In this document: in pieces, positions 55,222 to 64,000 of the stretch | How positions within the stretch are numbered: the stretch's first letter is position 1 | Layout of the letters: every line of letters starts with the position of its first letter | NCBI RefSeq assembly: GCF_023734095.1 | Contig: NZ_AP024620.1 | Span: 1,546,501-1,610,500 of the forward strand | Length of the DNA stretch: 64,000 bases | Source: Moorella sp. Hama-1 | GTDB lineage: Bacteria; Bacillota; DSM-521; Neomoorellales; Neomoorellaceae | Direction: 5' to 3' | Notes under the pieces: model-generated | Told to the model about the DNA's origin: nothing | The model's database searches: none | The model's input: the letters and a program-made list of their open reading frames with translations, nothing else | Program-made: the position numbers and the translations under genes

Positions 55222-56484
55222 TTATAGCATCCGCACGGTAATCCCGGAAGCCCTTAATATCTCCAGGGCCCTGGTGGCAGCTGCCGCTGTGGTAAAGCCC
55301 AGGCGGATGCTGCCCCCCTCCCCTTCCCGGACCCGCAGAATCTCAATATCAATAATGTTAATACCGGCCTGCCCCAGGGAGGTGGCCAGGCCGGCGATAA
55401 CCCCGGGCCGGTCGGGAACGGTAACTACCAGTTCATGGAGGGCCGGGAGGAGGCCCTTCTGGCGAGCCGGAACCTGGGAGCGTAGGGCCCGGGCCTGGCT
55501 AAGGGCGGTTTCCAGACCCGGGGCGTCACCCCGGCTGATCATTCCTGCCAGGGCGTCAATCCGGGAGCGCCAGGAATTCAGCAGGGCCAGTATAGCCTGC
55601 TGGTTGTGCAAAAAAATATCCCGCCACATGACCGGGTCACCCCCGGCGATGCGGGTGGTATCCCGGAACCCCCCGGCGGCCAGCATCAGGGTCAGGGGAT
55701 GCTCCCGGGCCAATTCCCCGGCAGCCTCTACCAGGCTCACCGCCAGGAGATGGGGCAGGTGGCTGATGCCGGCCACAATGAGATCATGCTCGTCGGGGTC
55801 CAATTCAATAACCCGGGAACCCAGGGCTTGAACCAGGTTCGTTAGGGTTTGCCGGGCTTCATTATCGGTATTTACCGTAGGTGTAAGGATGTAGACGGCA
55901 TTCTCCAGGAGGTAACCGTCGGCGGCGCCGATACCGGCGCGTTCGGAACCGGCCATGGGGTGCCCGCCGACATAACGAGCCCGTCCCTGGAAGATCCTTT
56001 CCAGTTCCCGGACTACCGAGCCTTTAACGCTACCGGTGTCGGTGACGATGGTTCCGGGGCCGAGGAAAGGAGCGATACCCTCTGCCAGCCGGCCCAGGGC
56101 CCCCACCGGTACGGCCAGGATAACCACCTCTGCTCCCAGGACTGCAGCCGCCGGATCGGCCGCCGTCCTGGTGACGGCTCCGGCGTCCAGGGCTGTTGCC
56201 ATAGTTTCCGGGTGGCAGTCATAACCAACTATTTCTTTAAGGCCACACCGGCCCAGGGCCAGCCCCAGGGAACCGCCAATCAGCCCCAGCCCCAGGATGG
56301 CGACCCGGGAAATTGCGAGCGCAGGCCGGGAAGCGGTAGCCTTGATCCCCGTTGCAGCTGACGGCTCCGGTTCCAAACTGAAATCCGCCATGCAGTCACT
56401 TTGCGTGTCCGGTAGCGCCGTAGTAGCATTGGGAGCCGATTTGTCGGGGTAACCGGCCGGAGTAAAGGGGGGGTTACCGGTCAT
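55222..56484 (-). CDS. tyrA: Prephenate dehydrogenase with C-terminal ACT domain
   Basis: This protein of about 420 residues oxidises prephenate to 4-hydroxyphenylpyruvate for tyrosine. The NAD site is ILGLGLIGGSLGLAL (about 63-77). VTDTGSVKG, GGHPMAGSE (about 174-182) and HLPHLLAV follow, and an ACT domain (about 345-415) probably mediates tyrosine feedback. About 60 extra residues precede the Rossmann fold. They are Pro/Ala/Thr-rich and look disordered, so the true start may lie further in, for example the Met at about residue 32. The ATG at 56484 overlaps the end of pheA. Confidence 0.92.
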   Translation of the reverse strand: MTGNPPFTPAGYPDKSAPNATTALPDTQSDCMADFSLEPEPSAATGIKATASRPALAISRVAILGLGLIGGSLGLALGRCGLKEIVGYDCHPETMATALDAGAVTRTAADPAAAVLGAEVVILAVPVGALGRLAEGIAPFLGPGTIVTDTGSVKGSVVRELERIFQGRARYVGGHPMAGSERAGIGAADGYLLENAVYILTPTVNTDNEARQTLTNLVQALGSRVIELDPDEHDLIVAGISHLPHLLAVSLVEAAGELAREHPLTLMLAAGGFRDTTRIAGGDPVMWRDIFLHNQQAILALLNSWRSRIDALAGMISRGDAPGLETALSQARALRSQVPARQKGLLPALHELVVTVPDRPGVIAGLATSLGQAGINIIDIEILRVREGEGGSIRLGFTTAAAATRALEILRASGITVRML

Positions 56485-57316
56485 GACCTGCACCCCCATC
56501 ACAGGGATAAGAGCCCAGAACCAATAATAAAGACGTTTTATTTTTCAGGCCCGCCAGGACGTCTTTTAAAGGCGAATCCGTCGCTTTTCCTTCACAATCG
56601 ATAAAGAACAGGTAATCCCCGAGTTCCTTTTTGGTGGGCCGGGATTCGATCCTGGTCAGGTTGATCCCGGCCTCGGCGAAGTCCTTCAAAATGGCATAAA
56701 GGCTTCCGGGCCGGTTGGCCACTGCCGCTACTACCAGGGAGGTTTTATAGGGACCGGGGTGCTGAAGGGCTTCCTGGCCCAGGATCCAGAATCGGGTTTT
56801 ATTATCCGGGTAGTCTTCGATACCCGTAGCTACTACAGGCACCTGGTACAACCCGGCGGCGAAGGTGGAAGCGATGGCCGCCAGGTCCGGCCGTTGCTGC
56901 GCCTGGCTGGCGGCCGCGGCCGTACTGGTTGCCGGCCTGATAGCAACCCCGGGGAGTTTTTGAGCCAGGTAGTGACGGCACTGGGCCAGGGCCTGGGGGT
57001 GGGACCAGACCTCCCTGATAGTCGCCAGGTTGTCGGCACGGCTGAGTAAACAGTGGTGGATGGGCAGGACGACCTCGCCGACAACCTGGAGTTCGGGAGT
57101 CTCCAGGACCAGGTCCAGGGTGAGGTTGACGGCACCTTCGATGGAGTTTTCCACAGGTAAGACGGCCGCCCCCGCCCGGCCGTCGCGGACGGTGGCCAGG
57201 GCTTCAGGTAAATCGAGGCAGGCCAGGAAGAGATCCTGGCCTGCCAGCCGGCCCCATATGGTTGCTGCTTCGTGGGAGTAAGTACCCGGCGGGCCCAGAT
57301 AGGCTATGCCCTTCAT
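56474..57316 (-). CDS. pheA: Prephenate dehydratase
   Basis: This 280-residue enzyme converts prephenate to phenylpyruvate for phenylalanine. It has [14 protein letters not shown] (about 4-17), [15 protein letters not shown] (about 62-76), TRFWILG and a C-terminal ACT domain with [20 protein letters not shown] and ESRPTK, the phenylalanine-binding motif. The ATG at 57316 has GGAGG ten bases before it and is preferred over the ATG at 57325. It overlaps aroF by four bases. There is no chorismate mutase domain. Confidence 0.94.
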   Translation of the reverse strand: MKGIAYLGPPGTYSHEAATIWGRLAGQDLFLACLDLPEALATVRDGRAGAAVLPVENSIEGAVNLTLDLVLETPELQVVGEVVLPIHHCLLSRADNLATIREVWSHPQALAQCRHYLAQKLPGVAIRPATSTAAAASQAQQRPDLAAIASTFAAGLYQVPVVATGIEDYPDNKTRFWILGQEALQHPGPYKTSLVVAAVANRPGSLYAILKDFAEAGINLTRIESRPTKKELGDYLFFIDCEGKATDSPLKDVLAGLKNKTSLLLVLGSYPCDGGAGHDR

Positions 57317-58341
57317 GACGCCCATTCCTCCCCTGGCCGGCCGCCCGCGGCGATAATGGGCCGGATTTCCTTGACCAGGGTAGCGAATTCTTCCGGGTTC
57401 AGGGACTGGGAACCGTCGGAAAGGGCCTCCTGGGGGTTGGGATGGACCTCGACCATGAGGCCGTCGGCCCCGGCGGCCAGGGCGGCCCGGGCCATAGGGG
57501 CCACCATAAAGCGGCGCCCGGTGCCGTGGCTGGGATCGACAATGACCGGCAAGTGGGAGAGGTGCTTCACCGCCGGTACGGCGCTGAGGTCCAGGGTATT
57601 GCGGGTATAGGTTTCAAAGGTGCGAATCCCCCGTTCGCATAAAATTACCTGGTTATTACCTTCGTTAAGAATGTACTCCGCCGCCAGGAGCCACTCCTCA
57701 ATGGTGGCTGAGAGGCCGCGTTTTAAGAGGATCGGTTTGCCGGTCTGGCCTGCGGCTTGCAGGAGGGCAAAATTCTGCATGTTGCGGGAACCAATCTGCA
57801 GAACGTCGGCGACATCAGCCACTTCTGCGACCAGGTTTTGATCCATAACCTCGGTGACTACAGGCAGGCCCGTACGTTCCCTGGCTTCAGCCAGGAACTC
57901 CAGACCCCTGGCGGCCAGGCCTTGAAAGGAGTAGGGTGAACTGCGAGGTTTGTAAGCCCCGCCGCGTAACATGGTCGCCCCTGCTTCCCGGACGGCGATG
58001 GCAGCCTCCAGGAGCTGGGCTCGGCTCTCAACGGCACAGGGTCCGGCGATTATCTGCACCTCCGGGCCACCTACAACATGATTGCCCACCTCTACCTGGG
58101 TATCCTCCGGGTGAAAATCCCGGCTGGCCAGTTTGTAGGGCTGCAAAATGGGCACCACCTTTTCTACCCCGGGCAAAGCGGCCACGGTTTCACACTTCAA
58201 ACGGGTTTTATCACCTATAGCCCCGATAATTGTCCTTTCGATGCCCCGGGACAGGTGGACTTTGAACCCTTCCTGTTCCAGGCGGTTAATGACTCCCTGC
58301 TGTTCTGCGTCAGTGGCTCCGGGTTGCATAACGATGATCAT
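57313..58341 (-). CDS. aroF: 3-deoxy-7-phosphoheptulonate synthase (DAHP synthase, type I beta)
   Basis: This 342-residue enzyme starts the shikimate pathway from phosphoenolpyruvate and erythrose-4-phosphate. The N-terminal 70 residues ([18 protein letters not shown]...) form the ferredoxin-like regulatory domain of the Thermotoga type. The barrel has [10 protein letters not shown] (about 96-105), [16 protein letters not shown] (about 125-140), IGSRNMQNF and DPSHGTGRR. Feedback by tyrosine or phenylalanine through the N-terminal domain is known for this type. The ATG at 58341 follows GGGGG. Its own promoter lies upstream. Confidence 0.95.
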   Translation of the reverse strand: MIIVMQPGATDAEQQGVINRLEQEGFKVHLSRGIERTIIGAIGDKTRLKCETVAALPGVEKVVPILQPYKLASRDFHPEDTQVEVGNHVVGGPEVQIIAGPCAVESRAQLLEAAIAVREAGATMLRGGAYKPRSSPYSFQGLAARGLEFLAEARERTGLPVVTEVMDQNLVAEVADVADVLQIGSRNMQNFALLQAAGQTGKPILLKRGLSATIEEWLLAAEYILNEGNNQVILCERGIRTFETYTRNTLDLSAVPAVKHLSHLPVIVDPSHGTGRRFMVAPMARAALAAGADGLMVEVHPNPQEALSDGSQSLNPEEFATLVKEIRPIIAAGGRPGEEWAS

Positions 58342-58362
58342 GGCTTATTACCCCCTGAAAGC

Positions 58363-58393
58363 AAAACGTCACCCCCGCCAGGAGTGACGTTTT
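58363..58393 (-). promoter_or_regulatory. Leader hairpin (possible attenuator) before aroF
   Basis: A perfect 10-bp stem AAAACGTCAC/GTGACGTTTT with an 11-base loop lies 22 bases before aroF. The T-rich 3' side (TTTTGCTTTC) could act as a weak terminator. A second hairpin GATAAC/GTTATC lies upstream near 58433-58456. No Trp/Phe/Tyr-rich leader peptide or T-box was found. Confidence 0.5.
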
Positions 58394-58482
58394 TATCTCA
58401 AACTCTCCTGCCGTTCTACCATCCTACTATTGACGATAACCCTGCAGTGTTATCCTACTATACTACCCTTGACTACACTTAG

Positions 58483-58511
58483 AATATAGCACAGCTACCC
58501 CCTCCTGGCAA
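58483..58511 (-). promoter_or_regulatory. Promoter between trpA and aroF
   Basis: On the minus strand TTGCCA (58506-58511), a 17-base spacer and TATATT (58483-58488) form a good vegetative promoter. It lets aroF-pheA-tyrA-aroA be transcribed apart from the trp genes. Confidence 0.7.
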
Positions 58512-58543
58512 GGGGCGAACTGTTGCTCGGGGATAATAAAGGG

Positions 58544-59326
58544 CTATAAAACTTCCCGGAGACCTTGCACCAGTTCCAGGGCCCCGGGCAATCCCCGCTT
58601 ATAAAGGGTGTCAACCAGGGCACTGCCGACGATTATACCGTCGCCCAGGGGGGCCAGGAGGCGGGCTTGCTCCAGGCTGCCAATCCCGAAGCCAATACCC
58701 AGGGGCTGATCTGTAACCGCCCGTACCCCGGCCAGGTATTCTTTAATCCCCGGTGGCAGACCATCCCGGGCCCCAGTGACCCCGGTCAGGGATACGCAGT
58801 AGATAAAGCCCCGGGCGGCAGCAGCAATCCTGGTCAGACGTTCCCTGGGAGTTGTCGGGGCTACCAGGGGAATTAGGGCCAGATCCTCCAGTTCCAGGGC
58901 CTGCTTTAAAGGCCTACTCTCTTCCAGGGGTAAATCAGGAACAATCAAACCATCAACCCCGGTAGCGGCCAGGTCGGCACCCAGCGAGTTCAGGCCGTAC
59001 TGCAGGAGGGGATTATAGTAACTCATGAGGACCAGGGGGATATCTAACCCGGTGCGTAGCTCCTGTACCAGGTCAAGGATCCCGGTCAGGGTTACCCCGG
59101 CGGCCAGGGCACGGTTACCGGCAGCCTGGATGACCGGGCCATCGGCCACGGGATCGGAAAAGGGTACCCCCAATTCAATGAGGTCAACCCCGGCAGCGGC
59201 CAGTTCCCGCACCACTTTCCCGGTAACCTCCAGGGAAGGATCCCCGGCGCAGAGGTAAACTATCAGGGCTTTGCGTCTCTCCCCCTGGCGGGCGGTAAAG
59301 GTGGAAGTTATTCTTTCAACACCCAT
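58544..59326 (-). CDS. trpA: Tryptophan synthase alpha chain
   Basis: This 260-residue TIM barrel cleaves indole-3-glycerol phosphate to indole. It shows YLCAGDP (about 24-30), [18 protein letters not shown] with the catalytic Glu/Asp pair (about 48-65), [14 protein letters not shown] and [10 protein letters not shown] with the phosphate site. The start is the ATG at 59326 ([10 protein letters not shown]), overlapping trpB by 11 bases. An earlier GTG in frame has poorer support. Confidence 0.95.
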   Translation of the reverse strand: MGVERITSTFTARQGERRKALIVYLCAGDPSLEVTGKVVRELAAAGVDLIELGVPFSDPVADGPVIQAAGNRALAAGVTLTGILDLVQELRTGLDIPLVLMSYYNPLLQYGLNSLGADLAATGVDGLIVPDLPLEESRPLKQALELEDLALIPLVAPTTPRERLTRIAAAARGFIYCVSLTGVTGARDGLPPGIKEYLAGVRAVTDQPLGIGFGIGSLEQARLLAPLGDGIIVGSALVDTLYKRGLPGALELVQGLREVL

Positions 59327-60521
59327 GGCTGGCACTCCCTTCCTTGAGGATGGCGGCCACCTGCTGGACGTCCTTATCCCCCCGGCCGGAGAGGTTAATG
59401 ATCATTATCTCTTCTGGAGCCAACCGGGGAGCCAGCTCCATGGCCAGGGCGACGGCATGGGAACTCTCCAGGGCAGGTATAATACCCTCCGTACGGCTCA
59501 GGAGTTGAAAGGCCTCCAGGGCGGCGGCATCAGTTACGGCTCTGTAGGTGGCCCGGCCGCTATCCTTGAGGTAACTATGCTCCGGTCCGACGCCGGGGTA
59601 ATCCAGACCGGCCGAGACAGAATATACCGGCTCGATCTGGCCGTTTTCATCCTGGACCAGGTAACTGTAGGCCCCCTGGAAGACCCCGGGGCGACCGGCG
59701 GTTAAGGAAGCGGCGTGGCGGCCGCTCTCAACCCCCAGCCCGGCGGCTTCAGCGCCCCACATTTTAATCCTTTTTTCTGGGATAAAGGGGTAAAAGAGTC
59801 CAATGGAGTTGCTGCCACCGCCGACACAGGCCACCAGGTGGTCGGGCAAACGGCCGGTGGCAGTTAGAATTTGCTCCCTGGCTTCCCGGCCGATAACAGA
59901 CTGAAAATCCCGCACCATCATGGGATAAGGGTGGGGGCCAGTTACCGAACCCAGGAGATAATAGGTGGTCGAGACGTTGGTGACCCAGTCCCGCAGGGCT
60001 TCGTTTACGGCGTCCTTCAAGGTAGCGCTGCCGGCGGTTACTGGTATCACCTTGGCCCCCAGGAGCTCCATGCGAAAAACGTTTAGGGCCTGGCGGCGGG
60101 TGTCTTCTTCACCCATATAGATGACGCACTCCATTCCCATCAGAGCCGCCACCGTGGCTGTAGCCACCCCGTGCTGGCCGGCCCCCGTCTCGGCTATAAG
60201 GCGTTTCTTGCCCAGGCGCCGGGCAAGTAAAGCCTGGCCCAGGGCGTTATTGAGCTTATGGGAGCCGGTATGATTGAGATCCTCCCGTTTGAGATAAATC
60301 CTGGCCCCGCCCAGGTGTCGGGTAAGGTTCGCCGCGTAATAAAGGGGCGTCGGCCGGCCGGCGTATTGTTGGAGATAATACTGGAATTCCTTTTGAAATT
60401 CTTTATCCCGGGAGGCTTCCCGGTAAGCCTGTTCTATCTCTTCCAGAGCCGGCATAAGGGTCTCGGGTACATACCGCCCCCCGTAAGGGCCAAAATGGCC
60501 CTGGCTATCTGGCAGCGCCAC
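59316..60521 (-). CDS. trpB: Tryptophan synthase beta chain
   Basis: This 401-residue PLP enzyme joins indole and serine to form tryptophan. The N-terminus has [17 protein letters not shown] (about 10-26). The PLP lysine is in [18 protein letters not shown] (about 83-100), followed by [19 protein letters not shown] and [14 protein letters not shown]. The canonical TrpB1 class is clear. The start is a GTG at 60521 behind GAGGAGGAG, four bases after trpF. Confidence 0.96.
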   Translation of the reverse strand: MALPDSQGHFGPYGGRYVPETLMPALEEIEQAYREASRDKEFQKEFQYYLQQYAGRPTPLYYAANLTRHLGGARIYLKREDLNHTGSHKLNNALGQALLARRLGKKRLIAETGAGQHGVATATVAALMGMECVIYMGEEDTRRQALNVFRMELLGAKVIPVTAGSATLKDAVNEALRDWVTNVSTTYYLLGSVTGPHPYPMMVRDFQSVIGREAREQILTATGRLPDHLVACVGGGSNSIGLFYPFIPEKRIKMWGAEAAGLGVESGRHAASLTAGRPGVFQGAYSYLVQDENGQIEPVYSVSAGLDYPGVGPEHSYLKDSGRATYRAVTDAAALEAFQLLSRTEGIIPALESSHAVALAMELAPRLAPEEIMIINLSGRGDKDVQQVAAILKEGSASHGC

Positions 60522-60525
60522 GGAA

Positions 60526-61146
60526 TCACTCCTCCTCTGCTTTCTTTACCGCCTCTAGAAAGGCGGCTATCCGGGCCGGGTCTTTACGGCCGCCGGCTTC
60601 CACCCCGCTGGAGACGTCGACGGCGTAGGGACGTACCAGGCGGATGGCGATGGCGACATTCTCCGGCGTTAACCCCCCGGCCAGGATGATTGGTTTCCCA
60701 GCAATTATCCCTGTCCGGACGAGTTCCCAGTTGAAGGTGGTACCGGTACCACCGGCCCTCCCGGGAACGCAGGCGTCCAGGAGAAATCCCTGCACCTCCC
60801 GATAAGCCTCCAGACCCTCCAGGGAATTGGCATCCCGCACCCGGACGGCCTTGAGGAGCCGCTGGGAGAGGCCGTGACAGTACTCCGGCGGCTCATCGCC
60901 GTGGAGTTGCAGGACGTCCAGGTGGCAAAAGGAGGCTATCTCCATGAGGCTGTAGCGTGGTTCGTTGACGAAGACGCCCACAGTGGTGGTAAAGGGCGGC
61001 AGCCGGTTAATTATCTCCCTGGCGGCTTCCGGTTTGATTTGCCTTGGGCTCGCGGCGAAGACAAAACCCAGGGTGTCGACACCGGCGTCCAGGACCATCC
61101 TGGCTTCCTCCCAGTCCCGGATGCCACATATTTTTACTCTTACCAC
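60526..61146 (-). CDS. trpF: Phosphoribosylanthranilate isomerase
   Basis: This protein of about 206 residues isomerises phosphoribosylanthranilate. It has [12 protein letters not shown] with the catalytic Cys (about 4-15), [24 protein letters not shown] (about 78-84) and [11 protein letters not shown] with [11 protein letters not shown] at the end. I choose the GTG at 61146 (MVRVKICGI) because GTGGAGGAAAAGAAT gives it a well-placed ribosome binding site. The longer frame from 61161 starts inside that site. Confidence 0.94.
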   Translation of the reverse strand: MVRVKICGIRDWEEARMVLDAGVDTLGFVFAASPRQIKPEAAREIINRLPPFTTTVGVFVNEPRYSLMEIASFCHLDVLQLHGDEPPEYCHGLSQRLLKAVRVRDANSLEGLEAYREVQGFLLDACVPGRAGGTGTTFNWELVRTGIIAGKPIILAGGLTPENVAIAIRLVRPYAVDVSSGVEAGGRKDPARIAAFLEAVKKAEEE

Positions 61147-61151
61147 ATTCT

Positions 61152-61188
61152 TTTCCTCCACCGGAAATAGACTTTAGCAAAAACGGAA
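61152..61188 (-). repeat. Short remnant of the dispersed repeat boundary before trpF
   Basis: The plus strand CTCCACCGGAAATAGACTT and GCAAAAACGG resemble the roughly 30-base boundary sequence next to lysC (CTCTGAAAATAGACTT, CCAAAAATGG). It again sits over the ribosome binding site of the downstream gene. The match is short, so common origin is only likely. Confidence 0.4.
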
Positions 61189-61189
61189 A

Positions 61190-61969
61190 TTAATGCCTAA
61201 GCCGTAACTCGGCCATCTTGGCCGCTACATCTCCGGCGGTCATCAAGGCCTCCCCCACCAGAATGGCGTCCACCCCAGCGTCGGCCACCAGGGCGGCATC
61301 GGCCCGGTTCTTGATGCCGCTCTCGCTGACAACGATTATCCCTGGAGGGATCCGGGGCCGCAGGAGGGCCGTTGTTTGCAGGTCAACCCTGAAGGTTTGG
61401 AGATCCCGGTTATTGATGCCGATAATCCTGGCCCCGGCTAGTAGGGCTACTTCCAGTTCGGGGGCAGTATGAACCTCCACCAGGGCCGCCAGCCCCAGCC
61501 TCCCGGCCAGGTCCAGGTATTCCCTGAGTTCCACCGGTTCCAGGGCGGCGACAATGAGCAGGATGGCGTCGGCACCCAGGACCCGGGCTTCATATATCTG
61601 GTAGGGGTCAATAATAAAATCCTTGCGCAGCAGGGGTAGAGGGGTCACCCGGCGTACCCGGGCCAGATATTCCGGCTGGCCCCGGAAAAACCGTTCATCA
61701 GTCAGGACGGAGATGGCTGCCGCCCCGGCAGCCGTATAGCTCCCGGCCTGCCCTTCCAGGTCGAAATCCTCCCGGATCAGGCCCCGGGAGGGGGAGGCCT
61801 GTTTTAGCTCGGCAATAACCCGCAACTCGCTGCCCCGGCGTCCCAGGGCGGCGGCGAAGTCCCTGGTGGCAGGCAGGGTAGTTATCGCCTTCTCCAGGAC
61901 CGCCAGGGGCTGCGCTTCCCTGGCGGCCGCCACTTCCCGGTATTTATGCTCCAATATCCCGGCCAGCAT
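61190..61969 (-). CDS. trpC: Indole-3-glycerol phosphate synthase
   Basis: This 259-residue TIM barrel has ELKQASPSRGLIR (about 54-66), AAISVLTDERFFRGQPEYL (about 86-104), PLLRKDFIIDPYQIYEAR with the catalytic Lys, EVHTAPELE, GINNRDLQTF and SESGIKNRADA. The ATG at 61969 (MLAGILEHKY) overlaps the TGA of trpD, so the two are coupled. Confidence 0.95.
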   Translation of the reverse strand: MLAGILEHKYREVAAAREAQPLAVLEKAITTLPATRDFAAALGRRGSELRVIAELKQASPSRGLIREDFDLEGQAGSYTAAGAAAISVLTDERFFRGQPEYLARVRRVTPLPLLRKDFIIDPYQIYEARVLGADAILLIVAALEPVELREYLDLAGRLGLAALVEVHTAPELEVALLAGARIIGINNRDLQTFRVDLQTTALLRPRIPPGIIVVSESGIKNRADAALVADAGVDAILVGEALMTAGDVAAKMAELRLRH

Positions 61970-62997
61970 CAGGCAGCCCATCTTTCCACCCAGGCCACCA
62001 TGGCCTGGAGTTTGGCTGCCGCAGCCCCGGAATCAATGCTCTCAGTCGCCAGGGCCAGGGCCTGCCCCAGGTCGCCGGCAGCCCCGGCGGCCAGGAGGGC
62101 AAAGGCGGCGTTAATTAGAACGACGTCCCGGGCCGGACCCCGGGTACCGTTAAGGACGGCACGGGCAATGGCGGCATTATCGGCTGCCGTTCCCCCCACC
62201 AGGTCAGCAAGGGCGGCCCGGGGCAGGCCGGCATCTGCGGGTTCAAAGGTATAAGTCCTGATACTGCCGTTATCCAGGCAGGTTATTTTGCTGGGGCCGG
62301 TGGTGGTTATCTCGTCCAGGCCGTCACTGCCGTGGACCACGTAAGCCCGGCGGCTACCCAGGCGCCCCAGGACGGCGGCTACAGTTTCGGTTAAAGCCGG
62401 GTCGTACACCCCTACCAGCTGGCAGGGGGCACCGGCCGGGTTGGTCAGGGGACCCAGGAGATTGAAGGCTGTCCGGATGCCGATTTCGCGTCGCGGTCCG
62501 GCGGCGTATTTCATAGCCCCATGGAAAACGGGGGCAAAAAGGAAGGCCATCCCTACTTCATCCAGGCAGCGAGCAACTGTATCCGCAGGCAGGTCGACCT
62601 TGATGCCCAGGGCCTCCAGCATATCAGCGCTACCGCAGCGGCTGGAAACGGAACGATTACCGTGTTTGGCCACGGCCACTCCGGCCCCGGCGACGACGAA
62701 GGCAGCGGTAGTGGAGATGTTGAAGGTCTGGCGGCCATCACCGCCGGTACCGCAGGTATCGACGAATACCTGGTGGCCGGTGGTGATACTGGCGGCGTGG
62801 CGGCGCATGCTGCGGGCAAAACCGGTAATCTCGTCAACCGTTTCCCCTTTGAGGCGCAGGGCGGTGAGGAAGGCGGCAATCTGGGCCGGGGTGGCCTGGC
62901 CGGTCATAATGATATCCATGGCTTCCCCGGCTTCGGCTTCGCTCAGGTGCTGGCCGGCTACTACTTTGCTAATCTGACCTTTTAACACTCGGCTCAT
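61969..62997 (-). CDS. trpD: Anthranilate phosphoribosyltransferase
   Basis: This protein of about 342 residues adds the phosphoribosyl group to anthranilate. The PRPP site is VDTCGTGGDGRQTFNIST (about 78-95). KHGNRSVSSRCGSADMLEALG and FNLLGPLTNPAG follow. The ATG at 62997 (MSRVLKGQ) is close behind GAGGGGAG. A GTG three codons later has better spacing, so the start is uncertain by a few residues. It overlaps trpC by one base. Confidence 0.94.
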   Translation of the reverse strand: MSRVLKGQISKVVAGQHLSEAEAGEAMDIIMTGQATPAQIAAFLTALRLKGETVDEITGFARSMRRHAASITTGHQVFVDTCGTGGDGRQTFNISTTAAFVVAGAGVAVAKHGNRSVSSRCGSADMLEALGIKVDLPADTVARCLDEVGMAFLFAPVFHGAMKYAAGPRREIGIRTAFNLLGPLTNPAGAPCQLVGVYDPALTETVAAVLGRLGSRRAYVVHGSDGLDEITTTGPSKITCLDNGSIRTYTFEPADAGLPRAALADLVGGTAADNAAIARAVLNGTRGPARDVVLINAAFALLAAGAAGDLGQALALATESIDSGAAAAKLQAMVAWVERWAA

Positions 62998-63019
62998 CTC
63001 CCCTCTTATTTTGTGAAGT

Positions 63020-63592
63020 CTAATGGGCATAACTTACCAGAAAGTTTTTCAGGAGTTGTTTTCCCGCCGTCGTCAGGATAGACTCGGGGTGAAATTGGAC
63101 GCCTTCTACGGGCAGCTGGCGATGGCGCAGGCCCATGAGCTCCCCGGTTTCGCTCCGGGCGGTCACCTCCAGGCAGGGAGGCAGGGTGGCCTCGTCAACG
63201 ATTAAAGAATGGTAGCGGGTGGCAGTAAAGGGATTAGGGAGGTTTTGATAAATAGTTTTACCATCATGGGTAATGGAGGAGGTCTTGCCGTGCATTAACC
63301 TTCCGGCCCGGACTACCCGCCCGCCGAAGACCTGGGCAATGCTCTGATGGCCCAGGCAAACCCCCAGGATGGGGATTTGGCCGCTGAAGGCGGTTATGGC
63401 CGCCAGGGAGATGCCGGCTTCATCAGGGGTGCAGGGACCGGGGGACAGGACCAGGTAATCGGGCTCCAGGTCGGCAATCCCCTCCAGGGTTATGGCGTCG
63501 TTCCGCCGCACCGTCACCTCCTGGCCCAGTTCCAGAAAGTACTGTACCAGGTTGTAGGTAAAGGAATCGTAGTTGTCAATCATTAGCAGCAC
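63020..63592 (-). CDS. trpG: Anthranilate synthase glutamine amidotransferase component
   Basis: This 190-residue class I amidotransferase supplies ammonia to TrpE. The triad is in [15 protein letters not shown] (Cys about 79) and [11 protein letters not shown] (His/Glu about 169-171). [20 protein letters not shown] and [11 protein letters not shown] are typical. The start is a GTG at 63592, overlapping the end of trpE by 17 bases. It may also serve para-aminobenzoate synthesis; no separate pabA is visible. Confidence 0.95.
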   Translation of the reverse strand: MLLMIDNYDSFTYNLVQYFLELGQEVTVRRNDAITLEGIADLEPDYLVLSPGPCTPDEAGISLAAITAFSGQIPILGVCLGHQSIAQVFGGRVVRAGRLMHGKTSSITHDGKTIYQNLPNPFTATRYHSLIVDEATLPPCLEVTARSETGELMGLRHRQLPVEGVQFHPESILTTAGKQLLKNFLVSYAH

Positions 63593-64000
63593 GAGGAGCC
63601 ACCTCCGGGTCCCTTAATACTTGTAACAGGGCTCTGGCTTTGTTCAGGGTCTCTTCGTACTCGGCCTCCGGATCGGAGTCGGCGACAATGCCTGCTCCGG
63701 CCTGGATAAAGGCCCGGTCCCGGTTAAAGGCGATGGTGCGGATGGTTATACAGGTATCCAGGTTGCCGTGAAGGCCCAGGTAACCGACAGCCCCGGCATA
63801 GGGCCCCCGGGCAGTAGGTTCCAGTTCAGCGATAATTTCCATGGCCCGTACCTTGGGGGCTCCCGTTACTGTGCCGGCCGGAAAACAGGCCTTCAGGGCA
63901 TCCAGGGCCTCCCTACCGGCGTCCAGCCGGGCGGTAATATGGGAAACCAGATGCATGACATGGGAGTAGTATTCCACCACCATTTGCCGGGGTACCTGAA
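63576..64000 (-). CDS. trpE: Anthranilate synthase component I, C-terminal part
   Basis: The gene continues past the right edge, so only the last about 140 residues are seen. They include [37 protein letters not shown] (the chorismate-binding signature), [20 protein letters not shown] and [18 protein letters not shown]. These are the active-site end of the chorismate-binding fold. The N-terminal regulatory part and the promoter of the trp operon are outside the window. It overlaps trpG. Confidence 0.94.
   Translation of the reverse strand, partial: QVPRQMVVEYYSHVMHLVSHITARLDAGREALDALKACFPAGTVTGAPKVRAMEIIAELEPTARGPYAGAVGYLGLHGNLDTCITIRTIAFNRDRAFIQAGAGIVADSDPEAEYEETLNKARALLQVLRDPEVAPRAAND

Overview
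This 64 kb window looks like the chromosome of a thermophilic, acetogenic, spore-forming clostridium. Moorella thermoacetica or a close relative is my inference. The evidence is the high GC content, the spore genes (spoIVA, spoIIP), corrinoid methyltransferases of the O-demethylase type, a split clostridial/archaeal-type glutamate synthase, and a lytB(ispH)-rpsA fusion. I see no rRNA, tRNA, CRISPR array, transposase or prophage.

Region 1-13.2 kb holds nitrogen assimilation: glutamate synthase subunits (1-1654), two type I glutamine synthetases (1884-3218 and 6411-7742), an ANTAR-domain response regulator (3873-4499), an unusual P-loop protein with a decayed second half (5249-6391), a DUF1614 membrane protein, asparagine synthetase (8905-10746), and amt-PII (11116-13144). 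The leaders of amt, the second glnA, the first glnA, asnB and the ANTAR gene itself contain paired stem-loops whose hexaloops carry A1 and G4. That is the known RNA target of ANTAR proteins. In three of the five, a terminator arm overlaps the second stem. This is a coherent candidate RNA-antitermination regulon for nitrogen.

Region 13.2-23.1 kb: a GntR-controlled operon on the minus strand encodes a BMP lipoprotein, an ABC nucleoside importer, a nucleoside phosphorylase and an 8-oxoguanine deaminase-like amidohydrolase, which is a nucleoside salvage route. An N-acyl-D-amino-acid deacylase is encoded divergently, and a small two-LysM protein follows.

Region 23.4-31.1 kb: metY-metX-hom-thrC-thrB-lysC on the minus strand, led by a SAM-I riboswitch with a terminator (30854-31017). 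Region 31.1-39.4 kb: a corrinoid methyltransferase cluster with two UroD-type methyltransferases, two corrinoid proteins, one pterin-binding methyltransferase, a DUF1638 protein, two GntR regulators and a 57-residue small protein. A possible structured RNA and an inverted repeat lie upstream.

Region 39.4-53.8 kb: spoIVA, gpsA, plsY, der, a DUF512 radical SAM-like protein, two DUF3189 paralogues, spoIIP with a second DUF1614 gene, fni, ispH-rpsA, plsC and cmk. Region 53.8-64 kb: aroA, tyrA, pheA, aroF, then trpA-B-F-C-D-G and the end of trpE. Together these form an aromatic amino acid supra-operon with an extra promoter before aroF.

A dispersed repeat runs through the window. Its end, which reads TTTCGGAGGA, lies just before a start codon and supplies the Shine-Dalgarno sequence of at least eight genes (gltB1, glnA1, the P-loop gene, lysC, the DUF1638 gene, der, one DUF3189 gene, plsC). 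Its body carries a strong hairpin and CU-rich anti-Shine-Dalgarno tracts. A larger second module is found in some copies, and inverted copies bracket the ANTAR gene.
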